DNA of 32,914 nucleotides, taken from Bacillota bacterium (lineage in GTDB: Bacteria > Bacillota > Clostridia > Lachnospirales > Lachnospiraceae). Below are positions 25,181 through 32,914 of the stretch, one piece after another (the first letter of the stretch is position 1; every line of letters starts with the position of its first letter). The stretch lies in contig JAEWPN010000136.1 in assembly GCA_023399455.1 (NCBI GenBank), positions 1 to 32,914 on the forward strand, written 5' to 3'. The notes beneath the pieces were generated by a model that was given only the letters and a program-made list of their open reading frames with translations, made no database searches and had not been told where the DNA came from. The position numbers were made by a program, and so were the translations under genes.

Positions 25181-26422
25181 TTATTGCAAGGTCACAATGA
25201 ATTTCGTAAAAGTATGCTCGTCACTCTTTACGGAAATGTGTCCTTTATGGGCCTGTGCTATGGAGGAAGCGATAGCCAGCCCCAGACCATATCCCCCGGA
25301 TTCCCGGCTTCTGGAAGTATCGCTTCTGTAAAACCTTTCAAATACTTGCTTCTGGTCTTCTTTTGGAATGCCTTTTCCGGTATTCCCGATTTCCAGTATC
25401 TTCTTTTCGCCATGCTGGGAAAGGCTGATAGAAATGCGGCCGTTGTCATCGGAGTATTTGAAGGCGTTATCCAACAAAATAGTAGTAAGCTGCTTAATAC
25501 TGTTTTCGCTGCCATTGAAGAAAATATTTTCATCAATCTCTATTTCATATTTTTTTCCATATTCATAGGCCATGCTTTCGAAGGAAAGCGCTACATTTTT
25601 CACCGCAGTACTCATGTCAAACTGGGAAAAAACCATGGTTTGATCATAGGAGTCGAGCTTAGCCAGCTCCAAAAGGTTTTTGATAAGTGTGTTCATCCTC
25701 TGCGTTTGTGAGAGGATGTGCTTCAGCCATTTGTTGTCCCCGATCCCGGCGGCAAGTACCTCGGCATTGGTGGTGATGATGGTGAGAGGCGTCTTAAGTT
25801 CATGGGAGGCGTCGGCAATGAACTGCTTTTGTTTTTCGAAGGTAGTCTGCACCGGCTTTACGATCCAGCGGGAAAGAATCACCACGAGGAAGAAGATGAA
25901 GAGAATACCGATGAGACCGATATATAAGCAGGTCCAGAAGAGCCTGAGGGATATATCCTTTTCTACGGAATAATCCATAAAGTATATTTGCAGGCCGTCC
26001 TCCCTGTCTCTCATGATATATAGATATTTGGAAAGCACACCGCGCTCGTGCGGGTTTTCCATTACCTTGGCCGCCAGTACGCGAATGGTATCCTCTGTAA
26101 TATCAGAATTCTCATTATAAAAAACATCAGTAATATTGTCTTCTGAATCATATAGAACAGAAAAGCTGCGGAAGGCATCGAAGCCGCCGATGGGGTTCCC
26201 CGGCGGATTTTCGTTTTCTCCGGTCATTTCTTTGCGGTTTTTTACCACGAATCCCTTGTCCTTTTCCAATGGCATATCGGCGATGCGGCAAAGCAGGGAA
26301 TAGCCCTGATTGCGGCTGGACAAGGTCATGGATATATTGATGACGCACAGAATCAATATGAAAATAAAGCTGATGCAGGCCATCGTGACGAGAATGAACT
26401 GGTAACGCATTCGTTTGATCAT
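25181..26422 (-). CDS. sensor histidine kinase (HisKA/HATPase)
   Basis: This 413-residue classical kinase has TM1 (about 8-32), an extracellular region of roughly 125 residues and TM2 (about 162-184). The cytoplasmic part has the H-box FIADASHELKTPLT (His207), N-box TTILLDNAFKYS, G1 GNTGKGIP and G2 GGYGLGLAI. All catalytic elements are intact. It overlaps the response regulator gene by four bases (ATGA), so the two are translationally coupled. The pair is divergent from the triple-adaptor exporter genes and probably controls them. The signal is unknown; antimicrobial or envelope stress is typical of this arrangement. Confidence 0.93.
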   Translation of the reverse strand: MIKRMRYQFILVTMACISFIFILILCVINISMTLSSRNQGYSLLCRIADMPLEKDKGFVVKNRKEMTGENENPPGNPIGGFDAFRSFSVLYDSEDNITDVFYNENSDITEDTIRVLAAKVMENPHERGVLSKYLYIMRDREDGLQIYFMDYSVEKDISLRLFWTCLYIGLIGILFIFFLVVILSRWIVKPVQTTFEKQKQFIADASHELKTPLTIITTNAEVLAAGIGDNKWLKHILSQTQRMNTLIKNLLELAKLDSYDQTMVFSQFDMSTAVKNVALSFESMAYEYGKKYEIEIDENIFFNGSENSIKQLTTILLDNAFKYSDDNGRISISLSQHGEKKILEIGNTGKGIPKEDQKQVFERFYRSDTSRSRESGGYGLGLAIASSIAQAHKGHISVKSDEHTFTKFIVTLQ

Positions 26423-27093
26423 GGCATTACCTCCAGATAATAACCGATTCCGCGGCTGGTCTTTATCTGAACAGCAGTTCCAAGAGAATGGAGCTTCTGC
26501 CTTAAGAAGGATACGTAGACTTCAACATTGTTATATTCGGCATCGGTATCGATGCCCCACACCTTTTCTATCAATAGATCCTTGGGAATGACCTGCTTGG
26601 GACTTGCGAGAAATATTTCCATCAACTGGAATTCTTTTGCTCCCAGCTTAATGGAGTTCTTGCCGCAGGATAGCTCCATCGTTCCTTTGTTTAAAGATAT
26701 ATCCGCATAGGTGATGATTTCTCCGGTATAATTGCTGCCCCGTCTGGTCAGGGCCCGTATTCTTGCTAACAGCTCCGTGGTAGAGAAGGGCTTGGCCAGA
26801 TAGTCATCGCTTCCGGCATCCAGACCGGTTACGATGTCCTGAAGCTCGGACTTGGCGGTCAAAAGAATGACGGGAGTGAATATCTGCTCCCTGCGTAAAG
26901 TTTTCAATATGGAGATGCCGTCCATGCCGGGCAGCATAATGTCCAGCAGAATCATGTCGTAGATGCCGGAGCGCGCGTAATCAAGACCCTCAAGGCCGCT
27001 TAGTACGGAGTCTGCCATGTAGGAATTCTGGCGCAGTATTTCGCATAAGGCATCGGCAAGCGCTTCTTCGTCTTCTATTACCAGTAACCGCAT
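26419..27093 (-). CDS. OmpR/PhoB-family response regulator
   Basis: This 224-residue regulator has a receiver domain with Glu7/Asp8 and phosphoacceptor Asp51 (MILLDIMLPGMDG). A C-terminal winged helix (about 128-222) includes LGAKEFQLMEIFLASP, YNNVEVYVSFLRQKL and the wing IKTSRGIGYYL. The ribosome site GGAAAGGA precedes the ATG. It is the partner of the overlapping kinase gene. A TATAAT on the minus strand at 27159-27154 without a good -35 suggests activator-dependent (self) control. Confidence 0.94.
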   Translation of the reverse strand: MRLLVIEDEEALADALCEILRQNSYMADSVLSGLEGLDYARSGIYDMILLDIMLPGMDGISILKTLRREQIFTPVILLTAKSELQDIVTGLDAGSDDYLAKPFSTTELLARIRALTRRGSNYTGEIITYADISLNKGTMELSCGKNSIKLGAKEFQLMEIFLASPKQVIPKDLLIEKVWGIDTDAEYNNVEVYVSFLRQKLHSLGTAVQIKTSRGIGYYLEVMP

Positions 27094-27167
27094 TTTTTTG
27101 TCCTTTCCACATTTGAATGGTGATTTCTATTCCGGAGCACCGGATGTAGGTATATTATAACACGAAC

Positions 27168-27216
27168 CTTAAAATAAAATTGAAAATTTTGTTTCCGGTT
27201 TCAAGGTTATTTTAAG
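27168..27216. promoter_or_regulatory. inverted repeat in the divergent regulator/exporter promoter region
   Basis: CTTAAAATAA (27168-27177) and TTATTTTAAG (27207-27216) are perfect 10-bp inverted copies 29 bases apart. They lie between the response regulator -10 (TATAAT, minus strand, 27159-27154) and a likely plus-strand -10 (TATAAA, 27233-27238). This fits a site through which the response regulator controls both directions. That is inferred from position. Confidence 0.55.
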
Positions 27217-27264
27217 ATTATTAAATTATTCTTATAAATGGAAAAACAAATGCAGGAGGCACGT

Positions 27265-29094
27265 ATGAAGGAGAAGAAGAAAACGGTGAATACGGATGCA
27301 CAGGTGAAGGAGAAGATAAGCCTAAGGGATAAATGGAAGAGTATAAAAAGAAAGCAGAAGATTATTTTATCCGCATGTATACTTTTGCTTGTGGCAGCTC
27401 TTGCAGCAGGCGGGATTTACTTTTTTGTTATCAGAAAAAATACCGGAGATATGGCGGGGATGCGGCCGGATATGAATGGTTTTGGAGAAAATGTCGTTAC
27501 GGCCAGCGGACTGACCAGCACGGGGATGACGGAAGAAGAATATGAGCTGGATTTCCTGGAGACGCAGCTGCTCGTGGAGGAAAGCTATCTGGCCATTGGA
27601 GATATGGTGGAAAAGGGAACGAAGGCATTTAAGATTTCCGATGAGAGCCTGAAGGAGGCCAAGGAGGAGCTGGAGAATGCAGTTACCGAAACGGAGCTGG
27701 CTTATCGGCAGGGACTGATCGATTATGAGCAGAACAAGCTGGATGCGGACAGTACATATCAAACGGCAGCGGTAAATGCGAAATATGCGCAGGCGGAGTA
27801 TGACAGCTCGTTGGAGCAATCAAAGGCTGATGTAGAGGATTTGAAGCAGCAGGTGGAGGATGCGCAGGAGCTTTATGACGAGTATACCGCTGTGGTAGAG
27901 ACAGATTATTACTATAGTTATTATAACATCGAGGAGCTGAAGGAGGTTTATTACGACAACTTCTCCTTTTTGATGGATTTATATGAAAGATGGGATATCG
28001 AAGGCCTGAACGACCAGTACCCTAACGGTGCCAGCAGCCTGAGCGGTGCGGGCACCGGTCAGGACTCAGATAGCGGGGATACTGCAGCCCAGAGCGATTC
28101 CAGCGCTTCCGGCGGTACAGGAGGCATGCTGAGCGGAGGGATGTCGGGCAGCGGAAAAGCCGGCGGCAGCAGCAGCGAGGCTGATAAGCTTACTGTATAT
28201 GACATGATGGATGAGCTTGTTACAAAGAACGGCGAAGAATATGAAGAGGCTATGGACAATTATGAAAAAGACACGGCGATGGCCATTGCTTCTCTGGATC
28301 TTGCGAAGAGTAATCTGGCGACCTTGCAGGCACAGCTTCAGGAGGCGGAGTTGACATATGAGAAGCAGGTAATAACGAGCAAGGTAGATTATGATTCAAC
28401 AATTGCCGATAGCGAAAATGCGGAGTCAGTATATGACACTGCCGTCAAAAAACTGGATGAGGACTTGGAAGCCTTGAAGGATGACGAAGAAGAGGCGAAG
28501 GATAATCTGGAGGTGTTTGAAAATACCCTTGGGGACGGCTATTTCTACACGCAGAGCGCCGGAACAATTGTTATGAACAGAGTTCGTGAGGGCAGTTATC
28601 TCGGCACAGAGGATATTCTTCTGGCTTACAGCGATCCGGAGACGGTTACAGTGGCGGCTTCCGTGGATCAGGCGAACATTGCCTCTGTAAATGTAGGAGA
28701 CAGCGCATACGTGGTTATCAGTGAATACGGAAACTATGAGGGCACGGTGATTTCCATCAACCCCGTATCTTCCTCCGACAGTAAATCAGCAGTAACATAT
28801 ACGGTTACGGTAGAGCTGAGCGGTGATATCAGCAGTCTGGAATCCAATTTGACATCCTATGTCTACCTAGGGATGAGTGAAGAGCAGATGGAACAGATGC
28901 AGGAAAGAAATGCAAGCAATGCAGACGGTGTTTCCGGAGACGGTAATTCTACAGGCGGAATGCAAAATGGTGATACGCCAAACAGTGGCTCAGATGGAAC
29001 CGGCGGCACAGAGAATGCAGGCACGTCTTCAGACGTGAATACTCAGAGAATGGGGGAGAATGCACCAGGTTCAGACGGAGGTAACAAAGAATGA
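27265..29094 (+). CDS. HlyD/MacA-like membrane adaptor protein, first of three
   Basis: This 609-residue exporter accessory protein has a basic N-terminus, one membrane anchor (about 34-54) and a lipoyl-like half (YLAIGDMVEKGTKAFKI). A long coiled-coil hairpin is followed by the second lipoyl half (GTIVMNRVREGSYLG) and a beta-barrel region (VGDSAYVVISEYGNYEGTVISI). The coiled-coil tip carries an inserted Tyr-rich segment and a Gly/Ser-rich, probably disordered loop at about 253-310. The C-terminus is also Gly/Asn/Ser-rich. The start at 27265 follows GGAGG; ATGs at 27238 and 27250 are less suitable. It overlaps the next adaptor gene by four bases. Confidence 0.88.
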   Translation: MKEKKKTVNTDAQVKEKISLRDKWKSIKRKQKIILSACILLLVAALAAGGIYFFVIRKNTGDMAGMRPDMNGFGENVVTASGLTSTGMTEEEYELDFLETQLLVEESYLAIGDMVEKGTKAFKISDESLKEAKEELENAVTETELAYRQGLIDYEQNKLDADSTYQTAAVNAKYAQAEYDSSLEQSKADVEDLKQQVEDAQELYDEYTAVVETDYYYSYYNIEELKEVYYDNFSFLMDLYERWDIEGLNDQYPNGASSLSGAGTGQDSDSGDTAAQSDSSASGGTGGMLSGGMSGSGKAGGSSSEADKLTVYDMMDELVTKNGEEYEEAMDNYEKDTAMAIASLDLAKSNLATLQAQLQEAELTYEKQVITSKVDYDSTIADSENAESVYDTAVKKLDEDLEALKDDEEEAKDNLEVFENTLGDGYFYTQSAGTIVMNRVREGSYLGTEDILLAYSDPETVTVAASVDQANIASVNVGDSAYVVISEYGNYEGTVISINPVSSSDSKSAVTYTVTVELSGDISSLESNLTSYVYLGMSEEQMEQMQERNASNADGVSGDGNSTGGMQNGDTPNSGSDGTGGTENAGTSSDVNTQRMGENAPGSDGGNKE

Positions 29095-30914
29095 TCGGCA
29101 AATTAAAAGAAAAATTAAAAAATAGAAAATTTTTGCTCAAATTTCTTCTCGCGGTCATAGCGCTGATAGCGCTTATTGCTGCTTCCGTTTACACGGTATT
29201 CATCAAGCCGACGCTGAGTGAAGACAGATATATATATAAAGAAGAGCAGGTACAGAGAGGGGATTTGATTCTCGGAATCATGGAGAGCGGAAACGTAACC
29301 TTGGACGAATCCAGCATCGACTATACGCTGGAGCTTGAGGATGAAGATGAAGATGAAGACGAGGATGATTCGGATGACGAGGATGACGATGAAGAAGAAA
29401 CCATCAAATATTTAGAGATAGAGGATGTCTATGCGGTAAGCGGCCAGCATATCGAAGAAGGAGAGGCGCTTTTTAAGCTGACTGAGAAGAGTGTGGAGGC
29501 AGTGAGCAAGAGATTGAATACGCTTTATACCGAAGCACAAATCGCTCTTTCGGAGGCGGAGACAGAATATAAGATAGAGCTGCTTACGGCAAAAGGAACT
29601 TATGACACAAGCATGCTGGAAGCCGATAGAGCGGAGTCTACCTATAGTTCCTCCCAGTCCAGGACGCAGGAAAGCGTGAACATCCTTTCCGCAGATATAA
29701 AAGTCCTGGAAGCGGATATTGCTTATGCACAGGAGCAGCTTGCGGATGAGGATCTCTGGGAGTCATTGGATGATGCACAGACAGAATATACTCAGGCGTT
29801 AAATATCTATGAGGATACGGATGCTCATAATGCAACCGCTTATGCAAGCAATTATGCGGACTATAAAAACGCCAAGGAACAGCTTGATACGATTCAGGGA
29901 CAGATCGATGAGCTGAATCAGACAATTGAAGACAGTGAGAAGAGCATAGCTAAGAAGCAGAAGGACATTGCGGCAGCACAGAGCGGCCTGGAAGTAGAAG
30001 GACTGACCAACAAAAGCGCCTATGATAACGCGGTAGCAGGCGGAGAGCTGGCCGAGGATATTTATAGCTACACGGTCAATTCCCTGGAAGAGGCTGTGGC
30101 ATCGGCACAGGCAGATATGGATGAGGCGCAGCAGAATCTGGAAGACTTTCAGTCCTTCGTAGGAGATGACGGAATCATCTATGCGGACGGAAGCGGAGTT
30201 GTGACAAGCGTGTCATATGAAGCGGGAGATGACTTGATCAATACGGGCGCAATTTTAAGCTATGTAGAAGAAGATGCATATGCGGTAACCATCGACGTAT
30301 CGGAGGAGGATGTCTCGGCCATAGCAGTAGGCGATAGGGTGGATATCGTTATGAATGCTTATCCCGATGAGGTATATGAAGGAACTGTGGAATCCATAAC
30401 GACCACAGCCACTTCGGATTATGCATCCACGATCAGCTATCCGGTAACCATTAAGATAGAAGGAGACATTTCCCTGTTGTTCGGAGGGATGACGGCGGAT
30501 GTAACATTCGTCACGGATTCGGTTTCTGATGTTTTGTACATATCCAAAAAGGCGGTACAGGAAATCGACGGGAAGAGCTATGTCTACATGAAAGGCGCAG
30601 CAGGGAACAGAAAGCTTACAGAAGTGGAAACCGGTTTTTCCGACGGTACCAATGTTGAAATTATAAGCGGACTTTCTGAAGAAGATGTTGTTTATATAGA
30701 GAGCAAAGTAAGCGCAAGTGATGAAGAATTGACGGAAAGCGAAACTATGGAGCAAGAAAGTTCGGGTGACGGCAATGAGCAGGAGATGTCTGGTGATGGC
30801 AGCATGCCGGATGGCGGAGATTTTTCGGGCGGCGAAGATATGCAAAATGGCGGCAGTTTTCCTGATAATGGAGGAGATATGCCTGACATGGGCGGCGGCT
30901 TTCCCGGAAATTGA
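29091..30914 (+). CDS. HlyD/MacA-like membrane adaptor protein, second of three
   Basis: This 607-residue paralogue has an N-terminal anchor (about 15-36), a strand starting VQRGDLILGIMESGNV, then a striking run of about 20 Asp/Glu residues at roughly 83-102 inserted before EIEDVYAVSGQHIEEGEALFKL. A coiled-coil hairpin (about 135-350) follows, then the second lipoyl half (GVVTSVSYEAGDDL) and a barrel ending in LYISKKAVQEIDGKSYVYM. The C-terminal 50 residues are Gly/Asp/Met-rich with repeats of MPDGG/GGDMPDMGGG type. The ATGA overlap couples it to the first adaptor. The acidic run could bind Ca2+ or a basic partner, but this is speculative. Confidence 0.88.
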   Translation: MIGKLKEKLKNRKFLLKFLLAVIALIALIAASVYTVFIKPTLSEDRYIYKEEQVQRGDLILGIMESGNVTLDESSIDYTLELEDEDEDEDEDDSDDEDDDEEETIKYLEIEDVYAVSGQHIEEGEALFKLTEKSVEAVSKRLNTLYTEAQIALSEAETEYKIELLTAKGTYDTSMLEADRAESTYSSSQSRTQESVNILSADIKVLEADIAYAQEQLADEDLWESLDDAQTEYTQALNIYEDTDAHNATAYASNYADYKNAKEQLDTIQGQIDELNQTIEDSEKSIAKKQKDIAAAQSGLEVEGLTNKSAYDNAVAGGELAEDIYSYTVNSLEEAVASAQADMDEAQQNLEDFQSFVGDDGIIYADGSGVVTSVSYEAGDDLINTGAILSYVEEDAYAVTIDVSEEDVSAIAVGDRVDIVMNAYPDEVYEGTVESITTTATSDYASTISYPVTIKIEGDISLLFGGMTADVTFVTDSVSDVLYISKKAVQEIDGKSYVYMKGAAGNRKLTEVETGFSDGTNVEIISGLSEEDVVYIESKVSASDEELTESETMEQESSGDGNEQEMSGDGSMPDGGDFSGGEDMQNGGSFPDNGGDMPDMGGGFPGN

Positions 30915-30956
30915 TATAAAGGCTGGCGGCTGAAGCTTTAAGGCCGTGAGAAAGGC

Positions 30957-32684
30957 ATGAGGATTAAAAAAATGAAACAGAAATTGATTGCGTTCATGAA
31001 GAAAATAAAGGCGGTATTCAGCACACTGACCGGAAATGGAATCGTAAAATGGAAAAAGTTGTATTCCGCAGACAGAAAAAAAGCGTATGCTTTGGCAGGC
31101 ATTATTTTGGCGGTATTCGTGCTCTGCATCGCCGGCCTCATAACTCTTGCTGTAATAAGCGGCAAGGATGAGGTCACATATAGAGAGGCACAGGTAGAAA
31201 AAGGAAACCTGACGGTTGGAGTTACGGAAAGCGGTAATGTAGCTATCGGCACGTCCGAGCAGACTTTCGACTTGGATATCAGCGAATATACGGGAAGCAG
31301 CAGCACTTTTTCATGGAACGGAAGCATGGGAGGGGGCATGGGACAAATGCTCCAGAATTCCGGGGCTGCCTCCTCATCATCCACCGGCAGATCGTTAGAG
31401 ATAGAGGCAGTGTATGTGTCGGCAGGACAGGAGATAGAAAAAGGGACTCCTATTTTAAAGCTGACGGATGAAAGCGTAAACAGCATCAGACAGGAGCTTA
31501 AAGAGGATGCTTCCGATGCGCAGATTACTTATGAGCAGACGATGACTAATAAACAAAAGGTGAGTATACAGGCGCAGGGTGACTTGGACATCAATACGGC
31601 ATATGGAACATATGCAGAATCGGAGTATAGCAATACGGTAGTTACACTGAATGAGTCCGTAGAAAGCATTCAGGAGCAGCTTACCGAGGCGCAGGAGGAT
31701 TTGACGGAAGATACGGATAATTTGGCAAAGATGCAGACTTTGTTAGCTGAGCAGAAAACGGTACTGGCCAATGCGGAGTATGCGAGGGATAACACCAGCA
31801 GAGACGATAATCTGTACTGGTGGATCGTAGCGGTGAATACGGTAAGCGACACAGAGGATCTGATAGAGACGCTGGAGGATGAGATAGACAGTACGGAGGA
31901 AGAAATAGAGGATTTGAATAAAAGCATTGCTTCCTTAAGCACGCAGCTTTCTCTGGCACAGAAGGAACTGGAAGCAGGAAGTATCGCAGCGAAGGTGAAT
32001 AAGGATCTTCGGCAGTATCAATACGAAAATGCGCAGGAAATTTATGACGTGACGGTAGGGCAGAGCAATTTTGAAGAGGAGAAGGCCAAGACGGATTACG
32101 ATACCGCGCAGGAGAAGCTGAATGAATTCGACAGTGTAATTCAAGAGGGTGTCATATCCTCGGAATATACCGGCGTTATCACCCAGGTTGGCATAAATGT
32201 AGGCGACAGCCTGGAGCAGGACGGCTCGATCATTACGCTGAACGATTACGAGGAAGCGACGATAACGGTGACGGTAGACGAAGAGGATATGGAATACGCG
32301 CAGACGGGCAATGCGGTAAACGTTGTATTCACAGCCTTCCCGGATGATGTATTCAGGGGAGAAGTCACAGAAATCGGTGATGCGCAGATCAACAGCAACA
32401 CGAACACCACAACCTATTCGGTTACCGTAACTATTACGGGAGATATCGAAGGCTTGTATGAAGGAATGAGTACGGAGGTTACTTTCATTACGAAGGAATC
32501 CGCAGAAGTGCTCTATATACCCAACCGGGCGGTTATCAGAGAAGGAACTGAGTCCTATGTGAAGATGAAGGATGAAAAGGGTAATATGGTAACGAGGGAA
32601 GTGACGACAGGATTTTCAGATGGCGTACATGTGGAAATAAAGGAAGGGCTTTCAGAGGGAGATACCATATTAATAGAAAGGTAA
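30957..32684 (+). CDS. HlyD/MacA-like membrane adaptor protein, third of three
   Basis: This 575-residue paralogue has an anchor at about 44-66 and a strand starting VEKGNLTVGVTESGNVAIG. A Ser/Gly/Met-rich insert (about 112-145) occupies the place where the second adaptor has its acidic run. Next come EIEAVYVSAGQEIEKGTPILKL, a long coiled-coil hairpin (about 175-390), the second lipoyl half (GVITQVGINVGDSLEQDG) and a barrel ending in LYIPNRAVIREGTESYVKM. It lacks the Gly-rich tail of the other two. A second in-frame ATG at 30972, after GAGG, is an alternative start. It is followed 10 bases later by the MacB-like permease gene. Confidence 0.88.
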   Translation: MRIKKMKQKLIAFMKKIKAVFSTLTGNGIVKWKKLYSADRKKAYALAGIILAVFVLCIAGLITLAVISGKDEVTYREAQVEKGNLTVGVTESGNVAIGTSEQTFDLDISEYTGSSSTFSWNGSMGGGMGQMLQNSGAASSSSTGRSLEIEAVYVSAGQEIEKGTPILKLTDESVNSIRQELKEDASDAQITYEQTMTNKQKVSIQAQGDLDINTAYGTYAESEYSNTVVTLNESVESIQEQLTEAQEDLTEDTDNLAKMQTLLAEQKTVLANAEYARDNTSRDDNLYWWIVAVNTVSDTEDLIETLEDEIDSTEEEIEDLNKSIASLSTQLSLAQKELEAGSIAAKVNKDLRQYQYENAQEIYDVTVGQSNFEEEKAKTDYDTAQEKLNEFDSVIQEGVISSEYTGVITQVGINVGDSLEQDGSIITLNDYEEATITVTVDEEDMEYAQTGNAVNVVFTAFPDDVFRGEVTEIGDAQINSNTNTTTYSVTVTITGDIEGLYEGMSTEVTFITKESAEVLYIPNRAVIREGTESYVKMKDEKGNMVTREVTTGFSDGVHVEIKEGLSEGDTILIER

Positions 32685-32694
32685 GGTTAACAAC

Positions 32695-32914
32695 ATGAGA
32701 TTATCGGAAATATTTAAGCTGGTCTGGCTGAATCTCTCGCAAAATAAATCGAAAGTTTTCTTGACTTCCACCGGTATTATCGTAGGCGCAGCGACGATTA
32801 TGCTCGTTATCGCCATCGGCACAGGCGGCAAGATGGAAGTAGCCGAGCAATTCAAGAACCTGAATGCGGGAGCCATAGACATCTCCTATGAATACACGGA
32901 TAACAGCAGCAATG
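32695..32914 (+). CDS. MacB-like ABC exporter permease, N-terminal part (cut by window end)
   Basis: The first 73 residues are present and run off the window edge. They start MRLSEIFKLVWLNLSQNKSK, followed by a membrane segment (VFLTSTGIIVGAATIMLVIAIGTG). This is the standard N-terminus of MacB_PCD/FtsX-type permeases. It lies 10 bases after the third adaptor gene, with AAGG as a weak ribosome site. The partner ATPase is not in the window and is expected downstream. Confidence 0.85.
   Translation, partial: MRLSEIFKLVWLNLSQNKSKVFLTSTGIIVGAATIMLVIAIGTGGKMEVAEQFKNLNAGAIDISYEYTDNSSN

Noticed and set aside
30255..30845. Minus-strand open frame of 196 codons opposite the second adaptor
   Set aside because: It is antisense to conserved adaptor sequence and has no recognisable domain.
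1..32914. CRISPR array, prophage, complete insertion sequence or known riboswitch
   Set aside because: No regularly spaced repeats, phage genes, intact transposase or recognisable riboswitch core were seen on either strand.

Overview
The window looks like chromosomal DNA of an anaerobic, Gram-positive, low-to-mid GC Firmicute, most likely Clostridia (Lachnospiraceae-like). The pointers are AGGAGG-type ribosome binding sites, TTGACA/TATAAT promoters, YesM/YesN-type regulators, an OhrR close to the Bacillus protein, lipoprotein signal peptides, and a thioredoxin-reductase-like protein that lacks the NADPH motifs. The taxonomy is inferred from these features, not from a database match.

Layout. 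(1) 1-1014: three tRNA genes (Asn, Glu, Cys; none encodes CCA) with a recognisable tRNA-Cys promoter and a terminator, followed by a decayed IS1182-type transposase relic. (2) 944-4179, minus strand: a secreted FMN/FAD flavoprotein reductase (lipoprotein) behind a textbook MerR-type promoter with a 19-bp spacer, with a MerR regulator and a small Cys-rich protein upstream. (3) 4536-11858, plus strand: a sugar-alcohol utilisation cluster. It holds a zinc alcohol dehydrogenase, a ribose-type ABC importer (binding lipoprotein, double ATPase, permease), a short-chain dehydrogenase and ribulokinase (araB). No isomerase or epimerase is present, which suggests a pentitol is oxidised to a ketopentose and then phosphorylated. 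(4) 11929-20391, plus strand: a signalling operon with a sugar-binding-like lipoprotein, two YesM-like histidine kinases (the first has lost its ATP-binding motifs), a YesN-type response regulator and a chemoreceptor. It probably senses the substrate of cluster 3. (5) 20451-22893, plus strand: a two-gene ABC exporter behind a perfect consensus promoter overlapped by a 42-bp perfect palindrome. (6) 22900-25175, minus strand: a redox operon of flavodoxin, pyridine-nucleotide-independent-type thioredoxin reductase, thioredoxin and OhrR. Its promoter carries two matching dyads, probably OhrR operators. (7) 25181-27093, minus strand: an OmpR/HisKA two-component pair, divergent from (8) 27265-32914, plus strand: three consecutive HlyD/MacA-like adaptor proteins and the start of a MacB-like permease cut by the window end.

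Taken together, the window combines environmental sensing (polyol, organic peroxide or thiol redox, probably an envelope or antimicrobial signal) with the matching transport and redox enzymes. The observations most worth following are the kinase/pseudokinase pair fed by a binding protein, the flavodoxin-linked thioredoxin reductase operon under OhrR, the MerR-controlled flavoprotein with an altered fumarate-reductase-like active site, and the triple adaptor exporter.
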